This document shows positions 10,972-21,529 of a stretch of DNA of 64,000 bases, piece after piece (positions within the stretch are counted from its first letter, which is position 1; every line of letters begins with the position of its first letter). Source of the stretch: Closterium sp. Naga37s-1. Lineage: Eukaryota > Streptophyta > Zygnematophyceae > Desmidiales > Closteriaceae. Both the position numbers and the translations under genes were made by a program. The stretch spans positions 9,049,501 to 9,113,500 of the forward strand of contig CANJKZ010000010.1 of NCBI GenBank assembly GCA_947471745.1, written 5' to 3'. The notes beneath the pieces are model-generated. The model saw only the letters and a list, made by a program, of their open reading frames with translations. It ran no database searches and was not told the origin of the DNA.

Positions 10972-13900
10972 ATGGCTACCCCCAGTGTCCTTACCTTTGA
11001 TGCTAAGGGTCGTGCTGTTGACTTTGAGGTCTGGGTCGATGACCTCCAGCTCTTCCTCCAGTGCGATAGGGCAGACGGACTCTCCCTGTTCGATCTCACC
11101 TCTGGTGCCTCTCCTGCCCCGCCTGCTGATGCTGACAGCACTGTTCGCTCACAGTGGGCCACACGCGATGCTGCTGCCCGTCTTGCTGTGCGTCGCCACT
11201 TACCGACCGCTGAGCGTGCGCACTTTAGTCAGTACAAGAGTGCTAAGACCTTGTACGACGCTGTAGTTGCACGCTACTCTTCCCCTGCCACTGCTGCTCT
11301 TAGCCGCCTCATGCTGCCGTACCTGTTCCCTGACCTTGCTGCCTTTCCCACAGTCGCTGACCTCATTACGCACCTTCGCACTAGTGACACTCGCTACCGC
11401 GCTGCGCTTCTTGCTGAGTTCTGTGCCAAGAACCCTCCCCCTATGTACATCACCCTCTACTACATAGTCACCCGGCTCCCTGACTCCCTTCGCTTAGTCA
11501 GGGACCACTTCCTCTCAGTTTGCCCCACCACACTCACCGTTGACCTCCTCGAGGAGCGCCTCCTGGCAGCAGAGAAGAGCATAGTCGCTGTAGGAGCCTC
11601 TCGTGGTGACCCCCGTACCCCCGTCTTTGAGGGGTGTTCCCCCTCCCCCCTCTTGCCCTCTGTTGCTTCTGCTGCTGCGGCCGACCTCGTTGGCTTCGAG
11701 TCGGTCGGTGCTGCGTCTGCCCCTAGCGGGAGACGCCGCACCGGCAAGGGCAAGGGGGGCAAGGGCACTGGAGGGGCTGGCGGGGGCGGTGGAGGTGGCA
11801 GTGGAGGCAGTGGAGGGGGTGGGGGTGGTGGTGGGAGTGGTGGCGGGGGTGGAGGTGTCGGTGGCAGCAGTGGAGGCGGAGGAGGCGGCGGCGGTGGCGG
11901 TGGGAGCGGAGGCGGCGGTGGTGGCGGAGGCGGCGGGGGCGGCGGTGGAGCTGGTCGCGGCTCTACGCAGAGGAGTGGCTCCGGTGGTGGTCCGCGCCAG
12001 CTGCAGCAGCGCACTCGTGAGATCCTGTCCCCCCAACAGCTTCGTGAGTGGTATGCTGGGCGTCAGCGAGGTGGGGGTACTGGTCCCTGTACCTACGTCC
12101 TCCGTACCGGCGACCGCGCTGGTGAGCAGTGCAGGGGCTCGCACTCCACCCAACACTGCTTCGGCCGCCTGACGGACGCTTGGCGTCACCAGTTCCCTGA
12201 CGCCACTGAGATCCCTCGCTGGGGAGAGCTGTCTAGGGCGAGGGTTGCTATCTTTGATCTTGACTATGATGCTATTCTTGCTGCCATGTATGCTGTGTCT
12301 AATAGTGATGAGGGTGACTGTTACCTGTGTGTTCCGCCTGACCCGGGCATTGAGGCTGCTGCTCTAGGTGCTAGTGCGTCTGCTGCCCCAGGTGCTGGTG
12401 AGTCTGCTCTCTCAGGTACCACGTCGGCTCAGGCCTTCCATACCTTCACCCTTGACTCGGGTGCTTCTCGCTCCTTCTTTCGAGACCGCACCACACTCAC
12501 GCCGCTTAGTCGGCTGGTTGCGGTCTCCCTGGCGGACCCCTCTGGGGGTCCTGTCCTTGCTCGCTTCTCCACTGTCTTACCGTGTCCGGCAGCCCCCTCT
12601 GGCACCCTGTCAGGTCTCTACCTCCCCTCGTTCTCTACGAACTTGGTGAGTGGTGCTGATCTACAGGATGGGGGGGTTGACCAGTTCACTCCTGCGAGTC
12701 AGCGGGTGACCCACTGTACGTGTGCTCGGACGGGCCGACACTTGGCCACGTTTACCCGTCGGCCGGGGTCGAGCCTGTACACACTGACTACTGAGTCTCC
12801 TCCGGTTGCTGAGTCAGGTCAGGTAGCTGCGTCGAGTCAGGTGTTTGCTGCAGCGTCCAGGTCTGGTCCTGAGTCTGCTCCCTGCTCGTGTCGTCTCCTG
12901 TCCCACCAGACTCTCCTTTGGCACCACCGCCTTGGCCACCCCTCCCTGCCTCGTCTCCGAGGCATGGCCTCCCGTGTCCTTGTCTCTGGTCTCCCCCGGT
13001 CCCTCCCTCCCCTCCCTCCGGGGCCTGCCCCTACCTGCGTTCCCTGCGTCGAGGGGCGGCAGCGCGCCGCCCCTCACTCCTCCGAGTTTCCTCCGACAGA
13101 GGCTCCCCTGCAGACTCTTCACATGGACGTGTGGGGCCCCGCCCGCGTCCGTGGCCAGGGTCACGAGCGTTACTTCCTGTTGGTGGTTGACGACTACTCG
13201 CGTTACACCACGGTGTTCCCCTTGCGCAGCAAGGGTGACGTCACTGAGGTGTTGATCGACTGGATCCGCGCGGCTCGTCTCCAGCTCAGAGAGAGTTTCG
13301 GCTCGGACTTTCCTGTTCTGCGTCTGCACTCTGACAGAGGCGGGGAGTTTTCCTCTGCCCGTCTGGGAGCCTTCTGTCGTGCACAGGGCATCCGCCAGAC
13401 CTTCACGCTTCCGGCCTCTCCACAGCAAAATGGGATTGCTGAGCGCCGCATTGGCATGGTCATGGACGTCGCTCGTACGTCCATGATCCATGCGGCTGCT
13501 CCCCATTTTCTGTGGCCGTTTGCGGTTCAGTACGCAGCGCATCAGCTCAACCTTCAGCCCCGGGTCTCCTTGCCAGAGACCTCCCCCACCTTGCGGTGGA
13601 CGGGGAAGGTTGGCGATGCGTCTGCGTTTCGTGTCTGGGGATCTCGGGCGTTTGTCCGCGACTTGTCTGCGGACAAGCTGTCCCCCCGTGCTGTTCCCTG
13701 CGTCTTCCTTGGCTTCCCCCCTGACGCGCCTGGTTGGCAGTTTTACCACCCCACCTCGCGCCGTGTTCTGTCCTCCCAGGACGTCACCTTTGACGAGTCG
13801 GTGCCTTACTACCGTCTCTTCCCCTACCGCACTACGCCCCTCCCCCCGCCGCCGCTCTTCCTTGCACCAGGTCCTCCCCCGGTAGACCCTCTCCCCCCTC

Positions 13901-14051
13901 AGGGTCCTGCCCCGTCAGGTGTGTCCCAGGTAGACGCAGTCGAGCCTGTCGAGGTAGCTGTTGACTCTGGTGCTGCTAGGGGTGCTGAGCCTGCGGGTGC
14001 CGGGTCTGGGGGTGCTGAGCCTGGGGGTGCGGAGCCTGGGGGTGCTGAGTC
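10972..14051 (+). CDS. El1 Gag-PR-IN polyprotein, N-terminal part (interrupted by El2)
   Basis: Begins MATPSVLTFDAKGR, the same start as El2. Residues 1-230: copia-type Gag (retrotran-gag/UBN2-like). About 255-330: almost pure glycine. LREWY at 357-361. Cys/His cluster C373-x13-C387-x3-H391-x4-C396. Protease FTLDSGAS, integrase HHRLGH and CVPC zinc residues, core MDVWGP, HSDRGGEF and QQNGIAERR. Then the Pro-rich C-terminal part of IN and the Gly-Ala-Glu-Pro linker. El2 interrupts at the GAGTC duplication (14047-14051). The frame resumes at 21530 (2 + 1 bases), so the ORF was continuous before El2. The apparent end at 14076 lies inside the El2 LTR. Confidence 0.88.
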
Positions 14052-14183
14052 TGTTGGAATCACTGAACAGGAATGAATGAACTAGCAATGAAAAGAGTAC
14101 AAGTACCTAACCCTAGAATTGTGTACCCCCTATAGGCTAACCCACTGTAGCCTAAACTAACACAACATATATAATGTTTGACA
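14052..14183 (-). repeat. 3' LTR of El2
   Basis: Plus-strand reading TGTTGGAATCACTG to ATAATGTTTGACA; identical to 21393-21524. Confidence 0.93.
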
Positions 14184-14359
14184 CACCCCCATAGGCAAAG
14201 TGGGGGAGAACTAGGGGTCACAAGACCAGTCAAGGCAAAGCAAGGCAAAACAAGCTCAGGGTGGATCTCAAGGATACCACACAAATTCCGAGCACAAGCA
14301 AGTGGTCACAAGACCAGTTCACATGCAGGTTTATATATAGAGATCACAGTACAACAGAC
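14184..14359 (-). other. 3' noncoding module and polypurine tract of El2
   Basis: Minus strand ends CCTATGGGGGTG against the LTR. Contains the shared GATCCACCCTGAGC block. Noncoding. Confidence 0.75.
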
Positions 14360-17300
14360 TCAAGAAGTAAGCAAGTGAGGTCCAGTAGGCACAAGGCCTA
14401 GAAGAGTGCAAAAGCGCTGATGGTCACAAGGCTGAAGCGCCTTGGTGAACACATCAGCAGTGTTGGCCTCAGAGGCCACGTAACGCAGGCGAAGCTGACC
14501 ACGCTGCTGCAGCTCTCGAGCGAGGAAGTAACGCAGAGCAATGTGCTTCGTTCTGTGCTCCAGTCTGTGCTCCTCACACAAGGCAATGGCTGCCTTGTTG
14601 TCGACGTACAGCACTGGAGGAGAACGAGGCTGCTCTCCAAGGTCGGTCAGCAAGTAGGTGAGCCAGCGTAGCTCCTGGGCCGCCATGGCTGTGGCGTAGA
14701 TCTCAGCCTCACAACTGGAGCTGAGAACAGAAGAAGAGCGAGTAGAACGCCAAGAAACAGAACCAGAGCCAAGACTGAAGGAGTAACCCTGAGACGACCG
14801 CTGAGTAGCCTGGTCGTCTGCCCAAGAAGCGTCTGAGTGCCCAGTGAGAACAACTGGGACTCGCCCTCCAAGCACTAGCCCCATGCCCGACGTACTGCAC
14901 AAGTAGCGCAACACCCTCTTAGCTGCATCCATGTGCTCCTTCCGGTGACGGCCAGGAGCGACATAGCGTGCAAGAATGCTGAGAGGGTATGCAAGGTCTG
15001 GTCGAGTGCAGGTCATCAGGTACATGAGGCAACACACAAGCTCTGGATACGGGCCACTCGGCTCTACGGACTCATCCGAAGGCAGAGCTGAGAGCGAGTG
15101 ACCGGTAGGCAGAGGAGTGGGCTGAGGCGAGGAGTACGTGAAGCGGAAGCGCTGAAGGACCTGCTGCACCATGTGTGACTGAGTCAAGGTGATGGTGCGG
15201 CCTGCTCTGTCCCGGGTGATCCGCAAGCCAAGATAGCTTGTCAGTTCACCCAGGTCTGTGCACGTGTGTCTCTTCTGCAGCTCCGACTTCACGTGGGCGA
15301 GTGCCACAGTGTCAGCAGTAGCAAAGACCAAGTCGTCGACGTACACAAGGACGTAGAACGGCGGCAGTGAGGTGTCGGTGCGTAGAAACAGCGACGGGTC
15401 AGCAGTAGAAGGCGCGAACCCAAGAGCCGCAAGCGTAGTCCTCAGTGTGTCGTGCCACTCACGAGGCGCCTGGCGGAGACCGTAGACTGGCCGTCGGAGG
15501 CTCCACTGGGTACCAGGAGGGAACGACCCAGTGAAGCCAGGTGGACGGCGCAGCCAGATCTCCTCGTGCAGGCTGCCCTGCAGGAAAGCAGTGCTGAAGT
15601 CAAGCGAGTGGAGCTCGTAGTCACGCTGAGCGGCGACGTGCAGCAGAACCCGAAGAGTGGTCATCTTCGGGGTCGGGGAGAAGGTCTGGAAGAAGTCAAC
15701 TCCCTCGCGCTGACTGAAGCCTCGTGCAACGTAACGCGCCTTGAAGACAGGCGGAGAACCCGGCGGCCGCTTCACCCTGAAAATCCACATGCCACTGACG
15801 ATGTTCGCCCCAGGCGGGGGAACCTCGTCAACGTAGGTGCCTGTGGACTTCCAGGAAGCCATCTCTGTGTCCATGGCTGACTGCCACTGAGAGGAGTAGG
15901 GACCGGCCATCGCCTCTGCGTAAGAGCGTGGGGTCGGGATGTCTGGTGCATCCGGGTCTCCCTCAGGGGCAACAAGCATGGACACGAGATGGGGCAAAGC
16001 GGCAGCAAAGCACTGGAACTCCTCCTGCCTGTCCTCAAGGACGTCAGTGCCAAGAGCACACTCACCCCCGACGGACGGAGGACAGACAGACTCAGACTCA
16101 GCAACTAGGCTAGCAGCGTAGTCTAGACGACAGCGAGCAGCAAAGTCGACAAGCTCAGCAACTAAGGCAGACGCAGCAGCAGACTCAAAGGAAGGGTCAG
16201 TGACAACAGTGGCCAGGAGACGCGTGACAGCAGGACTGGTAGCACGAAGAGAGTCTGACCCAGGGTCAGGAAGAGCAGGAAGAGAGGAAGCAGGAGGAGA
16301 CGGCAGTGGGACACGCTGTGGAGCAGTGGACGGACGAAGCGCCATCCGGTGAGTGCCTGGGACAGCAGGAAGACGCTGACGCTGGACTCGACGACTAGAG
16401 AGAGCAGTGCGGACAGGCGACCCAGGACGAGACTCAGGCGACGCAGGACGAGACGCAGGCTCACGCCGCTCAGTAAGACCTCCAGTCGGACCAGTGTAAG
16501 GAGCAGGACCAAGGAGAGAGGAGGCAGACGGTAACGCCGACTGCAGCTGGACAGGCTGAGGACACTCTAAGGAGGGAGGAGGAAAAGGAGGAGGAAGCTG
16601 ACCAAGAACCTGCTGAAGGAGCGGAACAAAGTACGGCTGAGACCGAGCAGCGACACCAGAGCCAGCAGGGACACCCGCACCAGGGTCCGCAGCACCAGCA
16701 GCAGCTCCAGCGCCCACGTCCTCAGCACCAGCGGTAGCTCCAACGCCCGGGTCCTCAGCACCAGCAGTAGCTCCAACGCCTGGGCCCTCAGCACCAGCAG
16801 CAGCTCCAACGCCCGGGTCCTCAGCACCAGCAGCGGCTCCAACGCCCGGGTCCTCAGCACCAGTAGCAGCTCCAACGCCCGGGTCCTCAGCACCAGCAGC
16901 AGCTCCAACGCCCGGGTCCGCAGCACCAGCAGCAGCTCCAACGCCCGGGTCCTCAGCACCAGCAGCAGCTCCAACAGCAGCGGGGTTCGTAACACGAGGC
17001 ACGCCACTCCGAAGAGTGCAGCGCCGCTCGTACCACTCACGGATCCGCTCGCGGGAGGGGAGCTCCCGAACGGGAGAAGAAGTACTAGCACCAGTCCCAG
17101 TAGTACGTCCGGCTCGAGTGGTTCCTCTCCGGAGGCTGCAGTACTCTAAGTACCACGCACGTAGCTGCTCCGAGGAGAGGGCTCCTCCAGGTGCAGGACT
17201 CCCAGACCTCGTACCTCCAGACGCAGAACCCCCAGACTCCGGACTCCGCAGCTCAGTACCACGAGGCTCCACACCCCCAAGCTCAGCACCCTCAAGCTCC

Positions 17301-20300
17301 ACACCCCCAGGCTCCACACCCCCAGGCTCCACACCCCCAGGCTCCACACCCCCAGGCTCCACACCCCCAGGCTCCACACCCCCAGGCTCAGCACCCCCAG
17401 GCTCAGCACCCCCAGCAGGACGAGAGTCGACAGCTACCTCAACAGGCTCAACCGGGTCTACCTGAGACACACCTGAGGGAGCGGCACCCTGAGGGGGGAG
17501 GGGGTCTGCAACAGCAGCACCTGGCGAGAGGAAGAGAGGCGGGGGGGGGAGCGGGGCAGTGCGGTAGGGGAAGAGGCGGTAGTAGGGGACGGACTCGTCA
17601 AAAGTGACGTCCTGGGAGGGCAAGACTCGGCGCGAGGTGGCGTGGTAAAGCTGCCAACCAGACGCGTCCGGGACAAAGCCGAGGAAGACGCAGGGAACAG
17701 CACGGGAGGAGAGCTTGTCCGCAGACGAATCGCGGACAAAAGCTCGAGACCCCCAGACCCGGAAACGCGACGCATCGCCAACCTCCCCCGTCCACAGTAG
17801 CGTGGGCGAGGTCTCCGGCAAGGAGACACGGGGCCAGAGGTTGAGCTGATGCGCAGCGTACCGGACCGCAAACGGCCACAGAAAGTGGGGGGCAGCCGCA
17901 TGGATCAAGGAGGTACGGGCGACCTCCATGACCAGGCCAATGCGGCGCTCCGCAACCCCATTCTGCTGTGGAGAAGCCGGAAGCGTGAACGACTGCTCAA
18001 TGCCGTGCTCAGCACAGTAGGCTGCCAAGAGGTCGGAGGAGAACTCACCACCTCTGTCAGAGTGCAAGCGCAGGACAGGAAAGTCCGAGTGAAAACGCTC
18101 GCTGAGCTGGAGACGGGCTCTGCGGATCCAAGGGATCAAGACATCAGGGACCTCACCCTTGGTGCGCAAGGGGAAGACCGAGGTGTAGCGCGAGTAGTCG
18201 TCAACAACTATCAGGAAGTACCTCTCCTGACCCTGACCACGGACGCGGGCTGGGCCCCACACGTCCATGTGGAGTGTCTGCAAGGGAGCAGTCGTCGGGG
18301 GGAACGAGGAGGAGTGAGGAGCGGCGCGCTGCCGTCCCTCGACACAGGGGAGACAGGTAGGAGCAGGCGAGGGTGGGAGAGGAGGAAGGACCCTGGGCAG
18401 GCCAGAGACAAGGTACCTGGAGTGCATGGCACGAAGCCGCTGCACAGACGGGTGGCCAAGGCGGTGGTGCCAGAGGACAGTCTCGTGTGCCAAAGAGCGA
18501 CACGAGCAGGGGGCGGACAGCTGACCTGACGCGGACGCGGACGCAGTCGCAGCAACCTGAGGGGACTCAGTAGTCAGTGTGTACAGGTCCGACCCCGGCT
18601 GCCGAGTGAAGGTAGCCAAGTGACGGCCCGTACGAGCACACGTGCAGTGTGTCACGCGCTCGTAGGCAGGGGTGAACTGGTGAACACCCCCGTCCTGGAG
18701 TGCACAGCCTGCCACCAAGTTCGTAGAGAACGAGGGGAGGTGGAGACCTGACAGTGTGCCCGACGGGACCGCAGGGCAGGGAAGGACAGTGGAAGAGGTC
18801 GCAATGACCGGACCCCCAGAGGGGTCAGCAAGGGAGACAGCAACTGGTCGAGCAAGCGGCTCAAGGGCAGTGCGGTCACGAAAGAAGCAGCGAGAAGCAC
18901 CTGAGTCCAGTGTGAAGGTGTGCAGTGCGGCAGTCGACGCAGTACCAAGGGGGGGAGACACACGAGCACCTAGAGCAGCAGCCTCACCAGCACCTGGGGT
19001 AGCCGACACGTGAGTACCTGGAGCGGCAGACGCACTGGCCCTAATGCCCGGGTCGGGCGGCACACACAAGTACTCAGCACCCTCTCCACTAGTAGACATC
19101 ACATACATGGCAGATAGAATAGCATCAAAGTCTAGAGCATAGATATCAATCCCCTTCTTCAGGAGATCAAGCCAGCGGGGCAGCTCAGTGGCCTGAGGGA
19201 ACTGAACACGCCAAGCGTCGTCGAGACGAGAGAAGCAGCGCTGTGTGGCGTGCGGTCGTCCACACTGCTGACCAGTGCGGTCACCAGTGCGAATGACGTA
19301 CGTGCAGCTAAGACCACCCCCACCCCCGTGCTGAGAGTACCACTCACGGACCTCCTGGGGCGAGAGAGTGTGCTGCTGGCCCTGGCCACCGCCAGCGCCT
19401 CCACGGCCACCACCACCGCTGCCACCTCCTCGACCACCCCAACCCCTGCCGCCGCCTCGTCCACCGCCACCCCAACCGCCGCCTCCACTCCTGCCACCTC
19501 CCCCGCCGCTGCCGCCACCACCCCCACCGCTACCACTCGCCCCTCCAGCCGAGCCACCACCCCCACTGCCTCCACCGCCCCCACCGCCGCCTCCCCCGCC
19601 GTCACCGCCACTACCCTTGCCCCCTTTGCCCTTGCCGCTGCGGCGTCCGCTCGAGGCAGACGCAGTGCCGACCTTCTCAGTACCAAGAAGGTCGACAGCA
19701 GCAGCAGAGGCGACAGAGGGAAGAAGGGGGGAAGGAGAACACCCCTCAAAGAACGGGGTACGGGGGTCGCCACGAGAGGCACCTACAGCGACTATGCTAG
19801 CCTCAGCTGCAAGTAGCTCCTTCTCGAGGAGGGCAATGGTGAGCTCAGTGGGGCAACGAGCTAGGAAGTGGTCCCTGACAGCACGCAGTGTGTCAGGGAG
19901 GCGGGTGACTAGGTGATAGAGAGTGAGCCAGAGTGGAGGGGGGTGCGTGGCAAGGAACTCAGCAGGCATGGCGGCACGGAAGCGGGCCTCACTAGTACGG
20001 AGGTGCGTGATGAGGTCAGCGACTGTGTGAAAGGAGGCCAGGTCGGGAAACAGGTAGGGGAGGGAGAGACGGCCTAGTGCGGCAGAGGCAGGTGAGGAGT
20101 AGCGAGCAACTACAGCTGTGTACAGTGCCGGTGCAGTCTTGTGCTGACCAAAGTGCTCGCGTTCGTCTATCGGCAGGGAGTTGCGAATGGCGAAGCGAGC
20201 GTGGGCATCACGAGTCTGCCACTGTGAGCGAGCAGTGCTGTCAGCAGTAGCAGCAGGGGCAGTGACAAGGCCTAGGGCGTGATCGTACAGTGAGATGTCA

Positions 20301-20404
20301 TCCTTGGCTGTGAGCTGTAGGTAGAGGTGCAGGTCATCGAGCCAGGTGTCAAACTTCACAGGGCGGCCCTCAGCATCGAACACGAGAACCTGTGGGCTAG
20401 CCAT
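14360..20404 (-). CDS. El2 copia Gag-Pol polyprotein, intact
   Basis: 2014 codons from ATG 20404. It encodes all proteins for reverse transcription and integration in a virus-like particle. Seen: Gag 1-230; Gly-rich linker about 255-340; REWY 353-356; zinc-like C367-x13-C381-x3-H385-x4-C390; protease D500-S-G; integrase zinc H647, H651, C684, C687; catalytic D714, D783, E819 with the classical 35-residue D-E spacing; linker 990-1250 made of GGVEP repeats and about nine VGAAAGAEDPG-type 11-residue units, with RAWY 1082-1085 and REWY 1122-1125; RT from about 1530 with YVDD at 1688-1691; RNase H D1858, E1899, D1935. It ends PHLLTS. It is longer than the usual copia polyprotein (1300-1500) because of the linkers. 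No stops or frameshifts seen. Confidence 0.96.
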   Translation of the reverse strand: MASPQVLVFDAEGRPVKFDTWLDDLHLYLQLTAKDDISLYDHALGLVTAPAATADSTARSQWQTRDAHARFAIRNSLPIDEREHFGQHKTAPALYTAVVARYSSPASAALGRLSLPYLFPDLASFHTVADLITHLRTSEARFRAAMPAEFLATHPPPLWLTLYHLVTRLPDTLRAVRDHFLARCPTELTIALLEKELLAAEASIVAVGASRGDPRTPFFEGCSPSPLLPSVASAAAVDLLGTEKVGTASASSGRRSGKGKGGKGSGGDGGGGGGGGGGGSGGGGSAGGASGSGGGGGGSGGGGGRSGGGGWGGGGRGGGRGWGGRGGGSGGGGRGGAGGGQGQQHTLSPQEVREWYSQHGGGGGLSCTYVIRTGDRTGQQCGRPHATQRCFSRLDDAWRVQFPQATELPRWLDLLKKGIDIYALDFDAILSAMYVMSTSGEGAEYLCVPPDPGIRASASAAPGTHVSATPGAGEAAALGARVSPPLGTASTAALHTFTLDSGASRCFFRDRTALEPLARPVAVSLADPSGGPVIATSSTVLPCPAVPSGTLSGLHLPSFSTNLVAGCALQDGGVHQFTPAYERVTHCTCARTGRHLATFTRQPGSDLYTLTTESPQVAATASASASGQLSAPCSCRSLAHETVLWHHRLGHPSVQRLRAMHSRYLVSGLPRVLPPLPPSPAPTCLPCVEGRQRAAPHSSSFPPTTAPLQTLHMDVWGPARVRGQGQERYFLIVVDDYSRYTSVFPLRTKGEVPDVLIPWIRRARLQLSERFHSDFPVLRLHSDRGGEFSSDLLAAYCAEHGIEQSFTLPASPQQNGVAERRIGLVMEVARTSLIHAAAPHFLWPFAVRYAAHQLNLWPRVSLPETSPTLLWTGEVGDASRFRVWGSRAFVRDSSADKLSSRAVPCVFLGFVPDASGWQLYHATSRRVLPSQDVTFDESVPYYRLFPYRTAPLPPPPLFLSPGAAVADPLPPQGAAPSGVSQVDPVEPVEVAVDSRPAGGAEPGGAEPGGVEPGGVEPGGVEPGGVEPGGVEPGGVELEGAELGGVEPRGTELRSPESGGSASGGTRSGSPAPGGALSSEQLRAWYLEYCSLRRGTTRAGRTTGTGASTSSPVRELPSRERIREWYERRCTLRSGVPRVTNPAAVGAAAGAEDPGVGAAAGAADPGVGAAAGAEDPGVGAATGAEDPGVGAAAGAEDPGVGAAAGAEGPGVGATAGAEDPGVGATAGAEDVGAGAAAGAADPGAGVPAGSGVAARSQPYFVPLLQQVLGQLPPPFPPPSLECPQPVQLQSALPSASSLLGPAPYTGPTGGLTERREPASRPASPESRPGSPVRTALSSRRVQRQRLPAVPGTHRMALRPSTAPQRVPLPSPPASSLPALPDPGSDSLRATSPAVTRLLATVVTDPSFESAAASALVAELVDFAARCRLDYAASLVAESESVCPPSVGGECALGTDVLEDRQEEFQCFAAALPHLVSMLVAPEGDPDAPDIPTPRSYAEAMAGPYSSQWQSAMDTEMASWKSTGTYVDEVPPPGANIVSGMWIFRVKRPPGSPPVFKARYVARGFSQREGVDFFQTFSPTPKMTTLRVLLHVAAQRDYELHSLDFSTAFLQGSLHEEIWLRRPPGFTGSFPPGTQWSLRRPVYGLRQAPREWHDTLRTTLAALGFAPSTADPSLFLRTDTSLPPFYVLVYVDDLVFATADTVALAHVKSELQKRHTCTDLGELTSYLGLRITRDRAGRTITLTQSHMVQQVLQRFRFTYSSPQPTPLPTGHSLSALPSDESVEPSGPYPELVCCLMYLMTCTRPDLAYPLSILARYVAPGRHRKEHMDAAKRVLRYLCSTSGMGLVLGGRVPVVLTGHSDASWADDQATQRSSQGYSFSLGSGSVSWRSTRSSSVLSSSCEAEIYATAMAAQELRWLTYLLTDLGEQPRSPPVLYVDNKAAIALCEEHRLEHRTKHIALRYFLARELQQRGQLRLRYVASEANTADVFTKALQPCDHQRFCTLLGLVPTGPHLLTS

Positions 20405-21379
20405 AGGAACAGTAGAAATAGCAGCAGTAGCGGTAGGAGAAGCAGGTAGGACGAACCAGGTAGGGCAGGGCGGCGCGGCTCGGTTCAGGTCGGGTCGCGG
20501 CTCGGCTGGGTGGCGCGGCTCGGCTCGGGGCGCGCGGCTCGGCTCAGGTCACGGCGGGGACGGGCCGCCCGCTTTCCCTCTTGTGCTGCGGCGGGAACGG
20601 GCCGCCCGGGGCCTCTGGGTGGTGGGCACGGGTCGGCGAGGTAGGCACGGGGCCGGTTGGGGCCCTAGAGGGGCGAGCGCGGGGCCGATCGGGGCCTGAG
20701 CGGGGCTAGCGCGGGGCCAAACGGGGCCTTGACGGGGCTAGCAAGGGGCCGACGGGGCCTGAACGGGGCTAGCGCGGGGCCGACGGGGCCTGAAACGGGG
20801 CCGAAGGGGCCTGAAACGGGGCTAGCGCGGGCCCGATCGGGGCCTGAATGGGGCTAGCGCGGGGCCGACGGGGCCTGAGAGGGGCTAGCGCGGGGCCTAC
20901 GGGGCCTGAGACGGGGCTAGCGCGGGCCGACGGGGCCTGAAACGGGGCTAGCGCGGGCCGACGGGGCCTGAGAGGGGCTAGCGCGGGGCCGACGGGGCCT
21001 GAAACGGGGCCGACGGGGCCTGAAACGGGGCTAGCGTGGGCCGACGGGGCCTGAGAGGGGCTAGCGCGGGGCCGACGGGGCCTGAAAAGGGGCCGACGGG
21101 GCCTGAGACGGGGCTAGCGCGGGTCGACGGGGCCTGAGGGGGGCTAGCGTGGGGCCGACGGGGCCTGAAACGGGGCCGACGGGGCCTAAACGGGGCTAGC
21201 GCGGGGCCTGAACGGGGCCTTAAAGGGGCCGACGGGGCCTGAACGGGGCTAGCGCGGGGCCGTCAAGAGGGGGGCCTCTAGGGGCGTGACACGCCGAGGC
21301 GCCCTAGGGCACGGGTAGGTAGGTAGGTAGGTAGTTACGTAGTGGTGGGCCCTTAGAAAATTTCGGTCCTAGGAAGGAC
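20405..21379 (-). repeat. El2 leader with GC-rich minisatellite
   Basis: Between about 20660 and 21270 a degenerate unit (plus strand GACGGGGCCTGAAACGGGGC and GCTAGCGCGGGGCC blocks) is repeated some 15-20 times with irregular spacing. A short (GTAG)n/(TAGG)n run lies near 21310. No gene. Confidence 0.8.
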
Positions 21380-21392
21380 CTGCTCTATACCA
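21380..21392 (-). promoter_or_regulatory. Primer-binding site of El2
   Basis: The minus strand reads TGGTATAGAGCAG immediately after the 5' LTR, the same variant of the initiator Met-tRNA complement as El1. Confidence 0.8.
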
Positions 21393-21524
21393 TGTTGGAA
21401 TCACTGAACAGGAATGAATGAACTAGCAATGAAAAGAGTACAAGTACCTAACCCTAGAATTGTGTACCCCCTATAGGCTAACCCACTGTAGCCTAAACTA
21501 ACACAACATATATAATGTTTGACA
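21393..21524 (-). repeat. 5' LTR of El2
   Basis: 132 bp, identical to 14052-14183; followed by GAGTC (21525-21529). Confidence 0.93.
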
Positions 21525-21529
21525 GAGTC

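Larger units (their letters stand above)
14052..21524 (-). mobile_element. El2: complete copia retrotransposon, innermost of the nest
   Basis: LTRs 14052-14183 and 21393-21524 (132 bp) are identical by eye. Target duplication GAGTC at 14047-14051 and 21525-21529. The minus strand carries, in order, 5' LTR, primer-binding site, GC minisatellite leader, one uninterrupted 2014-codon polyprotein, 3' module with purine tract, and 3' LTR. It is the only copy here with every expected part, so it is the best candidate for an active or recently active element. Confidence 0.95.

Noticed and set aside
12814..13749. Minus-strand frames opposite the integrase regions (also 17849-18529, 31702-32655, 48016-49086)
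   Set aside because: They recur only because the integrase sequence recurs; they are antisense shadows with no domains.
10190..21270. CRISPR-like regular repeats in the leaders
   Set aside because: Units are contiguous or degenerate with no unique spacers, and the context is a eukaryotic retrotransposon.
21380..21392. tRNA gene suggested by the Met-tRNA-like sequence
   Set aside because: Only the 3' primer complement is present, directly beside the LTR; there is no cloverleaf.
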